Below, in pieces: positions 32,315 to 40,899 of a stretch of DNA of 43,531 nt. Each line of letters starts with the position of its first letter. The stretch's first letter is position 1. Position numbers and translations under genes: made by a program. Under the pieces are notes generated by a model. That model saw nothing but the letters and a program-made list of their open reading frames with translations, did no database searches and was not told where the DNA came from. The stretch is from Microvirga vignae (GTDB taxonomy: Bacteria > Pseudomonadota > Alphaproteobacteria > Rhizobiales > Beijerinckiaceae), in assembly GCF_001017175.1 (NCBI RefSeq), contig NZ_LCYG01000077.1, positions 1 to 43,531 of the forward strand, written 5' to 3'.

Positions 32315-33841
32315 ATGAGTGCCATAGATGGTTTGCTATACGGTCTCAGTGTCGTTCTGACCTATCAGAATCTTCTGGCGGCATTCCTGGGCGCGCTGGC
32401 CGGCACGGCGATCGGCGTGCTGCCCGGGCTCGGACCTGTGGCTGGGATTGCCATGCTGCTGCCGGTGACATATTCGCTCAGCCCGAGCGCCGGCCTCATC
32501 ATGATGGCGGGTATGTATTACGGCGCGCAGTATGGCGGATCCACCACTGCCATATTGATCAATATGCCGGGTGAATCGGCGTCAGTGATGACGTGCATCG
32601 ATGGGTACAAGCTTACGAAGAAGGGAAGGGCGGGCGGCGTCTTGTCCGTTGTGGCGATAGGCTCGTTCCTAGGCGGAACGGCTTCGGTGATCGGGGTCAT
32701 GCTGTTCTCGCCGGCAATGGCCGATTTCGGCATCATGTTCGGGCCGGCGGAGTTTTTCGCGCTGACGGCGGGCGGACTTCTGATCCTCTCCCGGATGTCG
32801 GGCGGCTCGCTGGCAGCCGGTGTCCTGCCGATGGCGCTCGGACTAGTGCTGAGCACTATCGGCGAAGAGCAGGTGACGGCCCAGAACCGCTTTACGTTGG
32901 GATTCAACGATCTCAGGCAAGGCGTCGAGCTAGTAGCGCTCGTGGTGGGCCTTTACGGCTTGGCGGAGATCATGAGCGTCGTCGAAACGATCCAGCATCA
33001 GGTAAAGCCGATCAGGGTCGGTCTACGGGAGATGCTGCCGACCCGCGATGAGATGCGGCGCGCCTGGGCTCCATATGGGCGCGGTACCATCATCGGGTTC
33101 ATCTTCGGGCTGCTGCCTGGTCCATCCGCAACCATGTCGAGCTTCGCGAGCTACCGTTTGGAGAAAGCGGTCTCGAAATATCGCGACGAGATCGGCCAGG
33201 GCTCGATCGAGGGAGTCGCTGGACCCGAGACGGCCAACAACGCGGCGGCAACCTCCTCGATGGGACCACTGCTTTCCCTTGGAATCCCATTTGGCTCCGT
33301 GACCGCATTGATGCTGGCAGCCATGATGGTGCATGGCGTGCAGCCGGGTCCGCTCCTGCTGACCAACCATCCCGAAGTCTTCTGGGGTGTGATCGTCTCG
33401 ATGTTTATCGGGAATCTGATGCTGCTGATTCTCAACATTCCGCTGATCGGTTTGTGGGTTAGCCTGTTGCGAATTCCACATCACATCTTCCTACCCTTGA
33501 TCCTCATCTTAGTCGTGATCGGCTCCTACAGCGTACGCAACAGCATGCTGGATCTTCACATGCTGTTGCTTCTGGGCTGCATAGGCTACGTGCTGCGCAT
33601 GTTCGAATTCCAACTGGCTCCTATGGTGGTGGGCTTGGTGCTTGGGCCTTTGATCGAGAAGCATTTGCGGGAAGCACTATTCATGAGCCTCGGAGACATC
33701 TCCGTGTTCTACAGCAGCCCGATTGCCGTCGGGATTTGGATTGCTGTGTTGTTCATCATGACATTCGGGCTCCAGCGCGCGCTGCTCGAGAAGCTGTCTG
33801 GCATCCGGTTCAAGAGAACAGCATTGGGCAATGTCGAATGA
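32315..33841 (+). CDS. TTT transporter large membrane subunit (TctA family, 508 aa)
   Basis: Large secondary-transport subunit. The family hallmark GVLPGLGPVAGIAMLLP lies near residues 35-50, followed by GMYYGAQYGGSTTAILINMPGE, and a second copy of the motif occurs in the C-terminal half (GLLPGPSATMSSFASY and PETANNAAATSSMGPLLSLGIP). It carries the substrate by cation symport. It is 15 nt after TctB and is the last gene of the catabolic area. A perfect palindrome follows at 33994-34017. Confidence 0.95.
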   Translation: MSAIDGLLYGLSVVLTYQNLLAAFLGALAGTAIGVLPGLGPVAGIAMLLPVTYSLSPSAGLIMMAGMYYGAQYGGSTTAILINMPGESASVMTCIDGYKLTKKGRAGGVLSVVAIGSFLGGTASVIGVMLFSPAMADFGIMFGPAEFFALTAGGLLILSRMSGGSLAAGVLPMALGLVLSTIGEEQVTAQNRFTLGFNDLRQGVELVALVVGLYGLAEIMSVVETIQHQVKPIRVGLREMLPTRDEMRRAWAPYGRGTIIGFIFGLLPGPSATMSSFASYRLEKAVSKYRDEIGQGSIEGVAGPETANNAAATSSMGPLLSLGIPFGSVTALMLAAMMVHGVQPGPLLLTNHPEVFWGVIVSMFIGNLMLLILNIPLIGLWVSLLRIPHHIFLPLILILVVIGSYSVRNSMLDLHMLLLLGCIGYVLRMFEFQLAPMVVGLVLGPLIEKHLREALFMSLGDISVFYSSPIAVGIWIAVLFIMTFGLQRALLEKLSGIRFKRTALGNVE

Positions 33842-33993
33842 TGGCGATTCATGCGGCGAGCCACTCGAACTGGCGAGCGAGCGAGAGATCTGAGTGACAG
33901 ACGTACTTCGCCTGTCCTTATACGTATCATGCGAACCAGCTCGATCCCGCTCAGCATCACACGAGCGTTGCTCGCTGAACCAGAACTCGACCG

Positions 33994-34017
33994 TGTCGGC
34001 AGCCATGGCTGCCGACA
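33994..34017. repeat. Perfect 24-bp palindrome after the TTT operon
   Basis: TGTCGGCAGCCA followed directly by its reverse complement TGGCTGCCGACA. It lies 152 nt after the TctA stop in a 275-nt gap (33842-34116) with no convincing gene. It could act as a terminator (no T-run), an operator or an end of a small repeat. Confidence 0.6.
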
Positions 34018-34116
34018 GCACGATAGAGATACCGCTTTGGCTTCGTCAGCAGATTAAAAGCGCCATATTCAACCTGACGTCATGAAAACGCCAAGGTATC
34101 TGCTCTTGATTCCGCT

Positions 34117-34821
34117 ATGAGGAAACCTCCGAAGCACCCAAGCCAAACTGATGACCTAAACCGACGGAATGATGCGGATGGCTCGCCACGCTCAAGAGCA
34201 GCCACCCGCAAGCCGCGCCCGGCATCGAAACGCAAGGTGGAGATGGTTCCGGCCCCCTTGAGCACCGAGATACTCAATGGTGTGATGGAAAGCGCAGAAG
34301 GAAACACTGTCTCCAGCGTTCCGCCGCCACAGGACGCCGCTCCCGCAAGTGCCCCCAGCTTGACTGCGGAGGGCATTCAGCGTGGGGAGGATCAGCAAGG
34401 CCCACACAATAGGAACAGAGACGAAGTCAAGCAACAGGTGCAGACAGTCGCATTCGCGGAGGGTCTTGCTCCGAAGGAGCCCGATCAAGACGTTGCAAGC
34501 TCTTTATCCCAGCCCAGCGAAGCTATGGAGTTGCGAGACGACCAGAAGCAGGAGCGAACTCAGCATCACCCCATGGTTCATGAAGTCGAGCCGGAGAGCC
34601 ATGAGGATCGGGGATCAACAAGCCTAGTCTACATCCTTGCCGCAATCACCCTTGGCATCCCGGCGTTGCTGCTGATCCCGCTGGTCGGCATGAATCCAGG
34701 AGTTCAGGAAGGAACCCTCACGATCATTGTGACCTTCATCGCCATCTCTGCCTTTGTCACGGCTGCGGTGATCGAGATCAAGAGGCTGGCTGATCAGCCG
34801 CCTGACGACGATCACCACTGA
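34117..34821 (+). CDS. Uncharacterised membrane-anchored protein (234 aa)
   Basis: I do not recognise the family. The first about 165 residues are hydrophilic, low-complexity and probably disordered (rich in Pro, Glu, Gln, Arg, with a basic start MRKPPKHP). Two hydrophobic segments follow (VYILAAITLGIPALLLIPLVG and TLTIIVTFIAISAFVTAAVI) before a short charged tail ending DDDHH. The topology resembles a small tethered protein with a cytoplasmic disordered region. No clear Shine-Dalgarno precedes the ATG. It is outside the catabolic operons. Confidence 0.55.
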   Translation: MRKPPKHPSQTDDLNRRNDADGSPRSRAATRKPRPASKRKVEMVPAPLSTEILNGVMESAEGNTVSSVPPPQDAAPASAPSLTAEGIQRGEDQQGPHNRNRDEVKQQVQTVAFAEGLAPKEPDQDVASSLSQPSEAMELRDDQKQERTQHHPMVHEVEPESHEDRGSTSLVYILAAITLGIPALLLIPLVGMNPGVQEGTLTIIVTFIAISAFVTAAVIEIKRLADQPPDDDHH

Positions 34822-34914
34822 GGGGCGAGCCTCCCATGGTCGCATCCTCTGTCCATCGCCGGTGCATGACGCCTTGGGCCGAGCCTCGTGCTACGCTCGC
34901 CCATTCAGCGCTTG

Positions 34915-35154
34915 CTATTTTGTACCCACGAAGGGAACCGTTAGAACCGTTTGATCTGCCTCGTCCACAATCTCAACCACGAAGTCATTCCGCTGGTCAG
35001 CCGATAGCTCATCCCAATACGGCACGACCTCAGCGAAGGTTCTGGCTATTTGCAACGCAACGCCTTTCGCGACGTCGGCATCAGCCAGGTCAAAACTTCG
35101 CGGATATCTGACGCGATCCTGCTGGTTTGAGACAAAAAATCTGTACCGGGGCAT
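34915..35154 (-). CDS. DUF6894-type small protein (79 aa)
   Basis: A start of MPRYRFFVSN followed by an aspartate-rich DLADADVAKGVALQIARTFAEV segment matches the short DUF6894 proteins of Hyphomicrobiales, which usually open with MPRYFFH. I chose the ATG at 35154 for that reason; an in-frame ATG at 35172 would add six residues. Function is unknown and no partner gene is adjacent. Confidence 0.68.
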   Translation of the reverse strand: MPRYRFFVSNQQDRVRYPRSFDLADADVAKGVALQIARTFAEVVPYWDELSADQRNDFVVEIVDEADQTVLTVPFVGTK

Positions 35155-35172
35155 GGCAAGAATATTAACCAT

Positions 35173-35823
35173 TCAACTGGTTTGGGTAAGCCGCTCTTAG
35201 GGATTAGTTCACACACGCGACCAACGATCAGCTCTACTCTTTGGATGGAGTTGATCGCCCAGCACAGTTGAACGGACGCGAAGGAGTTCCCTCTGGCCCA
35301 ACTTGGGAGCAGTGGACTTCAGCTGCCTTATGCCTGCAATGCAGGCGTCAGGAGGCTCTGCCGCACGAGGATCGTGTCTCTATTCGAAGCTTGGATCGCG
35401 TTCGAGGTTGCGCACGACCGTCGGTCCTAATCGTCTCGATGGACTTGCGGAACTTTTATTGAGTTTCAGAAAAAAGCCGATTACATAACGGGCTCGTTTC
35501 CCTTCGAAACCTTTCCATGCACTGGCAGCTCGATCTCGTCAAACCACACTGGTCGGCATGGCGAAGCATTTGCTTCGCCAGCAGGCTCAGTCTGCCAGAG
35601 CATGAACAGGAGCAGCGATCCAGTTTCGGATCCGCACCCTCGCCCCAAGCGACAAGCTCCACACCAACCGGCACCATGTTATTGGTGCTCTTCCCCTCAC
35701 AGCCGGCTTGACCGTTCATCGTCGCCGGCTAGACCCGGCGACCTCCCTTCGTTGCGCATCCCCATTCGGTCGTGATGCAGGGTCGCCGGATCCCAGCCTC
35801 GCTGAGAGAAGGAGAACCCTGCC
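35173..35823. other. Gene-poor stretch with several hairpins
   Basis: No convincing gene. Contents: a near-palindrome at 35559-35580, and a GTCGCCGG (35721-35728)/CCGGCGAC (35735-35742) hairpin with 6-nt loop some 80 nt before the next gene. A short frame at 35719-35456 (minus) is cysteine-rich in composition but has no support. Confidence 0.5.
35559..35580. repeat. Inverted repeat, 10-bp arms, 2-nt centre
   Basis: TGGCGAAGCA-TT-TGCTTCGCCA. Perfect arms in a non-coding stretch. Could be a terminator-like hairpin or a short repetitive element. Confidence 0.55.
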
Positions 35824-37158
35824 GTGAACAGGGTATGGACTGAAGAAGAACTCGATATCTTGCGCCGTGACAGGGCTGCGAAAGTTCCGGTCCCCGTGAC
35901 CGCCGCGAAACTCGGAAGGCCGGTGCCTGCAACCTATGCCAGGGCCCGCCAGATCGGCACTCTTGTCCAACCCCATCAACCCTGGGACGACGCGGGCGTA
36001 ACGCGCCTGCGCGAGTTGGTGTCAGCCGATCCGCCCATGACGGACAGGCGCATTGCGGAAGAACTCGGGAGAACGATCACCCAGATTCGCTGGAAGATGC
36101 AGGACCTCGGGTTGATCGGCGTCAGGGATCTCTCAAAGCTCGCAAAAAACACGGCCTCGGAAATGGCGAGACCCAAAGCCGCGAAGCCCCTGACACGGAA
36201 GCCTGTGCACCATGCAAAACCTGCACCGCAGGAGAGGATTTCCGCCATGCCCGCAGGGGAGCGGGCACGGGCGGCGGCCCCTGCGCTCGCGGCAGTTCCC
36301 GCGCCGATGATCCCTGCGCCGATCGACCCCCGTGCGGCACTCAAGCGCGCGCTCAAGCGCCTCGAGGCCACGCTGGCCGAGCGCTTGAAGAGCTTAGTCT
36401 CGGAGGCAGAGGCCGGCATGGTGCGAGCTGCGATGGACGCCATTGCCGAGAAGCGCCGGATCGACCAGCGCCTTGCTGATCTCGGCAAGCGGATCGCCGA
36501 TGCTCAAGCCGAGCGCATTGCGAAAGCGGAGCCGATGAAGGTCGAAGCCAAAATGGCCGAAGCCGCAGCGCCACCTAAACGCAAGGCCAAAGATGTCGGG
36601 CTCCCGGTTCGGGATGGAAAATCCCCCTTGGAGAAACCAAAGCGCGCAGTCGTCAAACCTGCCCTCAAGAAGGCTGTCGTGCCTGCGGCGCAGGGCGTGT
36701 CTCAGGCTGCAGTCCCTCGTCAGATGCAGACGCCTGCGTCGCCTCCGACACCGAAGATCGTCGTGGTGGAGACACCCGTGGCGGCTCGTCCGGAGCCAGG
36801 CGCAGACTCAACTCCCACCCAGGTGTCTGGCCGGGGCGGCTGGAAATCGGTACGCCGGGATCCGGCGCGCGTCATGGCTCAGGCCAAGGCCAGAGCCAAA
36901 CCGGCGAACCGTGCGGACGCCGTCGATCTCGCCCAAGCAGCTCAGGCTGCCATCGAGCGTTTCATCGCGGAGCGTGGGGTCACGAAGACGGAGACGAATG
37001 GCATTCAGACTCTTGTCTCCCGTCTGCAGGCGCGGGGCTATATTGTCGTGCAGGACGGCGACGGTTGGGTCATCGACCAGCGTCGTCGTATCGACGGCGA
37101 ATCTGCTCTCATTGCTTTCGCAGAGGCCCGCGGCATCTCCTTGGATGTGGCTGCATGA
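35824..37158 (+). CDS. SANT/GcrA-like repeat protein with long disordered middle (444 aa)
   Basis: The N-terminus carries two short tryptophan-led helical repeats. The first is WTEEELDILRRDRA at residue 5 with AAKLGRPVPATYARARQIG. The second is WDDAGVTRLRELV at residue 54 with IAEELGRTITQIRWKMQDLGL. Both resemble Myb/SANT or GcrA-type DNA-binding segments. Residues about 110-370 are Ala/Pro/Lys-rich with a coiled-coil-like part near 165-240, and the C-terminal about 70 residues form a compact helical domain (AAIERFIAERGVTKTETNG). The GTG at 35824 follows GAAGGAGAA. Likely a nucleoid or regulatory protein; this is inference, and the family is not one I can name. Confidence 0.72.
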   Translation: MNRVWTEEELDILRRDRAAKVPVPVTAAKLGRPVPATYARARQIGTLVQPHQPWDDAGVTRLRELVSADPPMTDRRIAEELGRTITQIRWKMQDLGLIGVRDLSKLAKNTASEMARPKAAKPLTRKPVHHAKPAPQERISAMPAGERARAAAPALAAVPAPMIPAPIDPRAALKRALKRLEATLAERLKSLVSEAEAGMVRAAMDAIAEKRRIDQRLADLGKRIADAQAERIAKAEPMKVEAKMAEAAAPPKRKAKDVGLPVRDGKSPLEKPKRAVVKPALKKAVVPAAQGVSQAAVPRQMQTPASPPTPKIVVVETPVAARPEPGADSTPTQVSGRGGWKSVRRDPARVMAQAKARAKPANRADAVDLAQAAQAAIERFIAERGVTKTETNGIQTLVSRLQARGYIVVQDGDGWVIDQRRRIDGESALIAFAEARGISLDVAA

Positions 37159-37179
37159 TGAAGCAGGACATGCTTCATC
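37157..37179. terminator. Hairpin at the end of the SANT-like gene
   Basis: GATGAAGCA (37157-37165), a 5-nt loop, TGCTTCATC (37171-37179). It overlaps the TGA stop of the plus-strand gene and precedes the converging cupin gene. Terminator-like, without a T-run. Confidence 0.5.
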
Positions 37180-37214
37180 CGAGGCTCGCTGGTGGAAGAA
37201 CATGCGCCCGTTTC

Positions 37215-37682
37215 TCACGACAGGGGCGGGCCGACGAGTTCTATCCCAAATTGCCGACAGGCGCGGGCAAGAGCCTCTGCCTGCTCAGGAGTGGGAGGGC
37301 CAGATGGATCCGGCAGTCCCTCTCGCTCGGCAGGCCGTCCAAACGCACGGATGAAGTTCTCGAACTCGCCTCGCGTGATCGTGAGCATGCAGGCCTCAGC
37401 CGACTCGACCCTGTAGGTGTGGGGAATGCCCTTGGGCGCAAGCAGCGTCTCACCCGCTCCGGCCCGGCGCTCCTGGTCGCCCACGCGGTAGCGCACGTCT
37501 CCTTCGAGCACGTGGAAGATCTCGTCCTCATCATGGTGGATGTGCAGAGGCGGTGAGTCTCCCTGTGAAGCCCGATGCTCAAGCACAGAGATGCCGTCCG
37601 AACCTTCCTGCGCCGAAAGGCGGATGGTGACGTGGGTGTTAAGAAACCACAGGCTTCGATGGTCAGTAGCGCCGTCGTCCAT
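37215..37682 (-). CDS. Cupin-domain protein (155 aa)
   Basis: Single cupin barrel. Motif 1 is PPLHIHHDEDEIFHVLEGDVRY (metal ligands His, His, Glu) and motif 2 is LLAPKGIPHTYRV. It resembles quercetin dioxygenase-like small cupins that use a bound metal to act on, or bind, small molecules. The ATG at 37682 has a GGGGGAGAG Shine-Dalgarno at 37698-37690; the frame from 37745 adds an unlikely leader. The substrate is unknown. Confidence 0.87.
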   Translation of the reverse strand: MDDGATDHRSLWFLNTHVTIRLSAQEGSDGISVLEHRASQGDSPPLHIHHDEDEIFHVLEGDVRYRVGDQERRAGAGETLLAPKGIPHTYRVESAEACMLTITRGEFENFIRAFGRPAEREGLPDPSGPPTPEQAEALARACRQFGIELVGPPLS

Positions 37683-37760
37683 GTCTATGCTCTCCCCCGC
37701 AGTATACAGGAGAGCCCAGCGTAGCGGCGCTCCGACAGCGAACAAGGGAAATTCCGGGGA

Positions 37761-38177
37761 TCAGGAGGTCTGCTGCTTAAGGAGAGGTCGAGTCACTGAC
37801 GACTGCGGGATTCTCCCAAGGCTCGCACCTGCGCTCAGGCTATTCGACCTCCGGGCCCTCGCTTCGGCTTTCAACCTCTCTTTCTCAGCCTGCAGAGCTT
37901 CGTTTCTCTCGACGTGCTCTCGGTTGGCGCGGGTCAGTTCCTTGTTCTCGATCCGAAGGTCGGTGATTTCGGCCTTGAGTTCGCTCCGCTCGGCGATGAG
38001 GTTCTCCTCGCGCTTAACCTGCGCCCGTAAATCACGAATTTCTCGCTGCTGGCCAGCTATCTTGTTTTGCAGCGTTCTGATTTTCTGCTCGGCTTTCGCG
38101 AGCATCCGCTGCATATCCTTCAACTCTTGCTCAGTCGCGCTGGGCTCTGTGAGCTTTCGCCTTGTTCCTGTACTCAT
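37761..38177 (-). CDS. Coiled-coil protein under a LexA box (138 aa)
   Basis: Nearly the whole central part (from ATEQELKDMQRMLAKAEQK to NEALQAEKERLKAEAR) is heptad-like and predicted to form a long coiled coil. The ends are short and disordered. No family is recognised. An AGGAGAGG at 38199-38192 precedes the GTG-ATG pair at 38180-38175, so the start is 38180 or 38177. A perfect alphaproteobacterial LexA box lies 41 nt upstream. The frame from 38246 would translate through the box, so it is not the start. It is probably a DNA-damage-induced protein. Confidence 0.72.
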   Translation of the reverse strand: MSTGTRRKLTEPSATEQELKDMQRMLAKAEQKIRTLQNKIAGQQREIRDLRAQVKREENLIAERSELKAEITDLRIENKELTRANREHVERNEALQAEKERLKAEARARRSNSLSAGASLGRIPQSSVTRPLLKQQTS

Positions 38178-38217
38178 CACGGTCCGGTTAGCCTCTCCTG
38201 TACGATTGTCGCAAAAA

Positions 38218-38232
38218 GAACAAACATAGAAC
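38218..38232. promoter_or_regulatory. LexA (SOS) box, GAAC-N7-GAAC
   Basis: GAACAAACATAGAAC matches the alphaproteobacterial LexA consensus (GAAC-N7-GAAC) exactly; the minus strand reads GTTC-N7-GTTC. It lies 41 nt before the coiled-coil gene and 176 nt before the recD2 gene, so it most likely controls the former and possibly both. Confidence 0.75.
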
Positions 38233-38407
38233 ATAAGGGACGTCAAGGAATTGCACGATTTTGCTGCTTATCTCTGGCTCCCCCTGAACGGTCCCGGAGC
38301 CCGTGCTGGCTCATCCAAGCGGGGAAGAGTGAGCGGAGGAGAGCACCTCGTCAGCAAGATCGTGCACGGATCAACTTGAAGAGGCTGGGGACCCCCTAGC
38401 AAGCAGC

Positions 38408-40606
38408 ATGCATCAGATGTTCCGAATGCCACAGGCTGATCAGAAACCTGTTTTGGAGACCCTCGCGGGCTCGGTCGAACGTGTCACCTTCCACAATGCA
38501 GAAAACGGCTTTGCTGTCCTGAAGGTACATACACGAGGCAAGCGGGACCTCGTGACAGTGGTCGGCCACACCCCTGCGGTTTCGGCAGGAGAATGGATCA
38601 CGGCGAGCGGCCTTTGGATCAGCGACCGCACCCACGGGCTTCAATTCAAGGCCGAGGTGCTCAAGACAACCCCGCCAACTGGCGTCGAAGGTATCGAGAA
38701 GTATCTTGCCTCGGGACAAATGCGCGGGATCGGACCAGCGATGGCAAAGCGGATCGTGGCAGCCTTTGGCAAGGACACCTTCGAGATCATAGAGGCCAGT
38801 CCTGATCGTCTGATCGAGGTGCAGGGGATCGGTCCTTTGCGGGCCTCCCGCATCGTGGCAGGCTGGGCCGAGCAGAAGGCGGTGCGGGAGATCATGATCT
38901 TCCTGCACGCGCATGGCGTCGGCACGGCGCGAGCGGTGCGCATCTTCAAGACCTATGGCTTTGACGCCGTCCAGGTCATGACCGAGGACCCGTATCGTCT
39001 CGCAAAGGACGTGCGGGGAATAGGCTTCAGAACGGCCGACGCCATTGCAGCCAAGCTCGGAATGGAGAAGACGGCTTCACAGCGCATCCGGGCCGGTATC
39101 TCGTTTGCACTTCAGACCGCCACGGACGAGGGACACTGCGCTCTGCCGATCGAGGCTCTGGCCCGGCTGGCAGGACAACTGCTTGATGTTGACCAAGAAC
39201 TGATCCGGACGGCAATTGTCGAGGAGCTTGCCACGGGAGAGATCGTCTCGGATACGATCGGCACTGAAACCTGCCTTTTCCTGAGGGGGCTTTACTTGGC
39301 CGAACAGGCCATTGCCTCCCGGCTGATCGAGCGGGCGTCCGGTCCACCCCCATGGCCCGAGATCGACCTTGAACGTGCCATTCCATGGGTGGAGGGTCGC
39401 ACGGGCAAGACCCTGGCGGCCTCACAGCGGGAGGCTCTAAGGCTGGTCCTCGGCTCCAAGGTGGCAGTCGTGACGGGCGGTCCCGGAGTCGGCAAGACGA
39501 CCCTTCTGGATACGATCCTGCGCCTCCTGGTCGCGAAGGGCGTCAAGGTGGCGTTGGCGGCCCCTACCGGGCGGGCGGCGAAGCGGATGACGGAGCAGAC
39601 CGGACTGGACGCGAAGACCATCCACCGCCTTCTGGAGATCGCCCCCGAACACGGCGGCTTCTCGCGTAATGAGGAGAGCCCGCTCGACTGCGATCTGCTC
39701 GTGGTGGACGAGACCTCCATGGTGGATGTCCCGCTCATGAATGCCCTGACCAAGGCCATTCCAGCGCATGCCGGGTTGCTCATGGTGGGAGATGTGGACC
39801 AGTTGCCGTCCGTTGGATCAGGGCAGGTCCTGGCCGACATCATCGGCTCGGATCGCATCCCGGTTGCCCGGCTTACAGAAGTCTTCCGCCAGGCCGCCGA
39901 GAGTCGGATCGTGGTGAACGCACACCGCATCAACAAAGGTCAGATGCCCGAGCCGCCGAAGGCAGGCGAGGAGAGCGACTTTTACTTCGTCGAAATCGAC
40001 GATCCCAAAGAAGGTGTGCCGAAGATCATCCAAATGATCAAGGAGCGAATTCCGCGCCGCTTCGGCCTTGATCCGATGAAGGACATTCAGGTGCTGTGCC
40101 CGATGAATCGGGGTGTCCTCGGTGCCCGCAACCTCAACATCCAGCTTCAGGAGGTGCTCAACCCCAATCCTGCGTCCAGGGTGGAGCGGTTTGGCTGGCG
40201 CTTCTCGCCGGGAGATCGGGTGATGGAAACTCAGAACGACTATGACCGGGAGGTCTTCAACGGCGATCTGGGGACAGTGGTACGGATCGACGACGAAGAG
40301 GGAGCGCTGATCGCGGCGTTCGATGGTCGGGAGGTCTCATATCCGTTTGGCGAACTCGACACGCTGGTGCCCGCGTATGCGACCACGATCCACAAGTCGC
40401 AAGGCTCGGAGTATCCCGCCGTCATCATTCCTGTCGTCACGCAGCACTTCACGATGCTGGCCCGCAACCTGCTCTACACCGGCGTTACGCGAGGCAAACG
40501 TCTGGTCGTATTGGTCGGCCAAAAGAAAGCTGTGGCAATGGCGGTAAGGGGCGGGCAGATGAAGAGGCGCTGGACGAAACTGCGGGAGTGGATAGCAGCA
40601 GCCTGA
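38408..40606 (+). CDS. recD2: RecD2-type SF1B DNA helicase (732 aa)
   Basis: Stand-alone RecD2 helicase (5'-3', not part of RecBCD). Order: an N-terminal OB-like part (SVERVTFHNAENGFAVLKV), tandem helix-hairpin-helix DNA-binding units (GIEKYLASGQMRGIGPAMAKRI and VQGIGPLRASRI region), then the helicase core with Walker A GGPGVGKTT at 357-365, motif II VVDETSMVD with Asp434-Glu435, GDVDQLPSVGSG and the C-terminal TIHKSQGSEYP and YTGVTRGKRLVV motifs. The length is normal for the family. The ATG at 38408 gives the expected start; an internal ATG at 38417 is an alternative. It acts in DNA repair. Confidence 0.93.
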   Translation: MHQMFRMPQADQKPVLETLAGSVERVTFHNAENGFAVLKVHTRGKRDLVTVVGHTPAVSAGEWITASGLWISDRTHGLQFKAEVLKTTPPTGVEGIEKYLASGQMRGIGPAMAKRIVAAFGKDTFEIIEASPDRLIEVQGIGPLRASRIVAGWAEQKAVREIMIFLHAHGVGTARAVRIFKTYGFDAVQVMTEDPYRLAKDVRGIGFRTADAIAAKLGMEKTASQRIRAGISFALQTATDEGHCALPIEALARLAGQLLDVDQELIRTAIVEELATGEIVSDTIGTETCLFLRGLYLAEQAIASRLIERASGPPPWPEIDLERAIPWVEGRTGKTLAASQREALRLVLGSKVAVVTGGPGVGKTTLLDTILRLLVAKGVKVALAAPTGRAAKRMTEQTGLDAKTIHRLLEIAPEHGGFSRNEESPLDCDLLVVDETSMVDVPLMNALTKAIPAHAGLLMVGDVDQLPSVGSGQVLADIIGSDRIPVARLTEVFRQAAESRIVVNAHRINKGQMPEPPKAGEESDFYFVEIDDPKEGVPKIIQMIKERIPRRFGLDPMKDIQVLCPMNRGVLGARNLNIQLQEVLNPNPASRVERFGWRFSPGDRVMETQNDYDREVFNGDLGTVVRIDDEEGALIAAFDGREVSYPFGELDTLVPAYATTIHKSQGSEYPAVIIPVVTQHFTMLARNLLYTGVTRGKRLVVLVGQKKAVAMAVRGGQMKRRWTKLREWIAAA

Positions 40607-40821
40607 CAGGCTCAAGGGGCAGGCCGCCGATCGTCAAAGTATCCGTTCTCTCAAAGCCCCATGGGGCAGCACCTGTTATCAGCTCTTATTGGGGATAGGG
40701 GAGCGCTTCTTGGCCCGAAGCCGCTCTTTCCATAAAGTCGCCCTTTGCACAGGGTTCCAGCTCTGATCGAACAACAGGACCTGCAGGTGGTTATCTCCCA
40801 ACTGTCCCTATTCCGCCCTTC

Positions 40822-40835
40822 TTGTCCTAGGACAA
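40822..40835. repeat. 14-bp perfect palindrome in the helicase leader
   Basis: TTGTCCT/AGGACAA, with no spacer, 87 nt before the SUV3-like start. It has the shape of an operator for a dimeric regulator. Confidence 0.6.
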
Positions 40836-40839
40836 ATCT

Positions 40840-40899
40840 GGAACCGGGAGACGGCGCTACGCCCCGCGAGCCGAGGTATGGGTATCGTCTCCCGGTTCC
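40840..40899. repeat. 14-bp perfect inverted repeat, 32-nt loop, before the SUV3-like start
   Basis: GGAACCGGGAGACG (40840-40853) and CGTCTCCCGGTTCC (40886-40899), perfect arms. Its right arm ends 23 nt before the ATG at 40923, inside the 316-nt gap 40607-40922 that holds no gene. In RNA it would form a very stable stem next to the start; it could also be an attenuator or terminator. Confidence 0.7.

Noticed and set aside
34192..34488. 98-aa minus-strand frame opposite the membrane protein
   Set aside because: It overlaps a longer frame with clear membrane segments and has no support of its own.
35241..35462. 73-aa plus-strand frame
   Set aside because: No domain or ribosome-binding site, with low-quality composition; treated as chance.
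35456..35719. 87-aa minus-strand frame in the gene-poor stretch
   Set aside because: No recognisable domain, no Shine-Dalgarno, odd cysteine-rich composition and hairpins inside it. Probably not coding.
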